Positions 62,493 through 64,000 of a stretch of DNA of 64,000 nt are shown here, one piece after another (position 1 is the first letter of the stretch; each line of letters starts with the position of its first letter). Under the pieces are notes generated by a model that was not told the origin of the DNA, did no database searches, and saw only the letters and a program-made list of their open reading frames with translations. This DNA is from Clostridium_AM sp963780135 (lineage in GTDB: Bacteria; Bacillota; Clostridia; Clostridiales; Clostridiaceae). The translations under genes and the position numbers were made by a program. Where the stretch lies: positions 1,426,001 to 1,490,000 of the forward strand of contig CAWAAR010000003.1 in assembly GCA_963780135.1 (NCBI GenBank). Direction: 5' to 3'.

Positions 62493-63952
62493 TTATTTTG
62501 TATAATCATTGTAATCTGCCTTAAACCATTTAATAGATATACTAGATTTACCAGCATCATCTTTAGGATTTATTTGCAAATCATTACTACTTATTTTAGT
62601 TTTGTTTAATAATAATACTGTATTTTCTGGATCATCGCAGTAGAAAGTAATTCCTCTTATATTATCAATAGTAGGAGTGAATTTACCGAATATAGGATCA
62701 TTTATAGAGCTTATATTAATATAAGTTTTACCATTTTCAGTTAATTTGTTATACATTAAATATTTATGAATATTAGCATAGTTTAGAACTCTAGAAGTTT
62801 TTCCCACAAGTATTTTTCCGTTAGTTTCATATTCCTTTAATAATTTTAATGATTTTATGTTGTCTTCTGAAAACAAATCTTCTGTATTAATGCCAAAATG
62901 TTGAGCTACTATACTGTACTGTTTGTTGCTAACTAGGCTGTCCAAATTATCTTTAGTAAGTTGACGGTGGAGATGTTTAGGTGTCCATGTCCAATCCATT
63001 TTGTTATTTACGAAATTATTTGTATATCTGTAAAAGCCCCAAATTTTTTTTCCATCTCTTAATGAAATTTCATAAAGAGGATAGTCATGTCCAAAATTGG
63101 AATCTCCTAAAGAATTCCATACATATTTAACACCATTTTCTATAGTTAAATCTGTGTGGTAATAAGATGAACTAGGATTATCACCTTGTTGATAACTCAT
63201 AAAATTTGAAGTTCCATAGGCGCCAAAGTTTTGTTTATTGGATCTATTGCCGTGATTTATCCATACTGTAGGTTTAAAATTTATGGAGTTTAATGTATTC
63301 CAAGCATTTTCAGCTAAACTTCTATTAAAAGAAGTACTCTTCTCATTTTTTGTTGAAAAGTCTCCAAAAGTATGAATACAATCTATCCATCCAGAATCAA
63401 TAAAATGAATCATTTCAGTAGCATTATGTCTTTCTACTTTATCTGTGCCTTTAAAAAATGTCATTATATTTTCCACACCATTACCTTGTGTATCTACTGT
63501 GGATTTTATAGTATCACCCATATACATCCATAATGAATCTCCAATATCTAGACCTAAACCTTCGCCTTGAGGGGTTTGATCTTTGGTATTTAGGAATCTA
63601 TGATAGGTTTGAAACTCATCTAATGTGGCATCGTCAATGTCAGAACATATAGCCAGCATAGAACTGAATGGATAAGGAAATTTTCTAATGTCTTTATTTT
63701 CTGAATCTGTAGTTTCATTATTAGAATTTAGTATGTCTTCAGGTATAGTATCAGTAGTCTTATTTTTTTCAGAGTTACTTGCTTGTGAATTAGTACTAGC
63801 TGATGCTTTTGAAATATTTTTTAGATTTTTTGAAGCATAGATTTTAAAGCAAAAAAAGAAACAACTAAAATTAGTGAAATAAAAGAAATTAATTTTAGTA
63901 ATCTAATTTTTTTAGCTCGTTTAGATTTTTTTATTCTTGTTGGTCTTCTCAT
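62493..63952 (-). pseudogene. Secreted protein of polysaccharide-deacetylase-like type, frameshifted
   Basis: ATG at 63952 behind TAAGGATGTATG. A basic N-terminus and membrane anchor (MRRPTRIKKSKRAKKIRLLK, then LISFISLILVVSFFALKS) run into an early stop. The main frame resumes one base over (IYASKNLKNISKASASTNSQ ... FPYPFSSMLAICSDIDDATL) and runs 62493. The break is at a T7 run (A7 at 63851-63857 on plus); one more T restores a protein of about 486 aa. The body has ICSDIDDATLDEF and WINHGNRSNKQNFG, which vaguely recall deacetylase motifs; the family is uncertain. Confidence 0.65.
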
Positions 63953-64000
63953 AAACATACATCCTTATAAGTAATATTTTCTGTAAAATCTTGTAGCTAA

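Overview
The window is AT-rich, low-GC DNA with Shine-Dalgarno starts (AGGAGG types, frequent TTG and GTG starts), an alpha/beta small acid-soluble spore protein, cell-wall-binding repeat 2 proteins, a PocR-rich signalling repertoire and a fused hybrid-cluster protein. Together these point to the chromosome of an anaerobic spore-forming Clostridium (sensu stricto). I saw no rRNA, tRNA, phage module or CRISPR array. About fifty real genes are separated by an unusually dense load of dispersed palindromic elements.

Layout. 0-6.4 kb: the end of a dienelactone-hydrolase-like gene, an RND efflux pump with its adaptor, a divergent TetR regulator that abuts a decayed lipase fragment, and a PAP2 phosphatase. 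6.6-14.8 kb: a complete glycerophosphodiester / glycerol-3-phosphate uptake operon (two permeases, lipoprotein, phosphodiesterase, ATPase), split and bordered by two copies of a MITE-like repeat, and a convergent two-component system whose kinase senses through a PocR domain. 15-25.6 kb: a broken surface hydrolase, a DUF1858-Hcp fusion, N5-(carboxyethyl)ornithine synthase, GNAT and PIG-L genes, a HesB-like protein, and a PocR-GGDEF-EAL protein. 26-32 kb: a VanRS-like two-component system, a DUF4097/DUF1700/PadR module, and a CheY-CheX plus CheX pair. 32-45 kb: DUF166, triple rhodanese lipoprotein, two MoeA-type genes under a Moco-type riboswitch, NlpC/P60 and CWB2-GH18 wall proteins, spore protein, soluble MCP, HxlR. 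45-56 kb: nicotinate phosphoribosyltransferase, UvrD-like helicase, a broken transglutaminase gene, a short tyrosine recombinase divergent from a c-di-GMP phosphodiesterase, and two more MCPs. 57-64 kb: repeat-rich DNA with ElaA, an MGDG-type glycosyltransferase, an MFS carrier and a frameshifted secreted protein.

How it fits together. Three themes recur. (1) Sensing of small organic ligands: three PocR-domain proteins feed three different outputs (histidine kinase, c-di-GMP enzyme, chemotaxis), and one sits beside the glycerophosphodiester uptake operon. (2) Nitrosative or redox stress: hcp and the DUF166 gene share a GTAAC-N4-GTTAC site at an identical distance from the -10 box, as for a class II CRP/FNR (HcpR-like) activator. 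(3) Genome plasticity: three palindromic repeat families, three surface-protein genes each broken by a single lesion, and above all a candidate invertible promoter. Two 18-bp sites, identical in inverted orientation, bracket a strong promoter between a FimB-sized tyrosine recombinase and an EAL phosphodiesterase. That last arrangement looks like a phase-variation switch on c-di-GMP signalling and is the most interesting thing I found.
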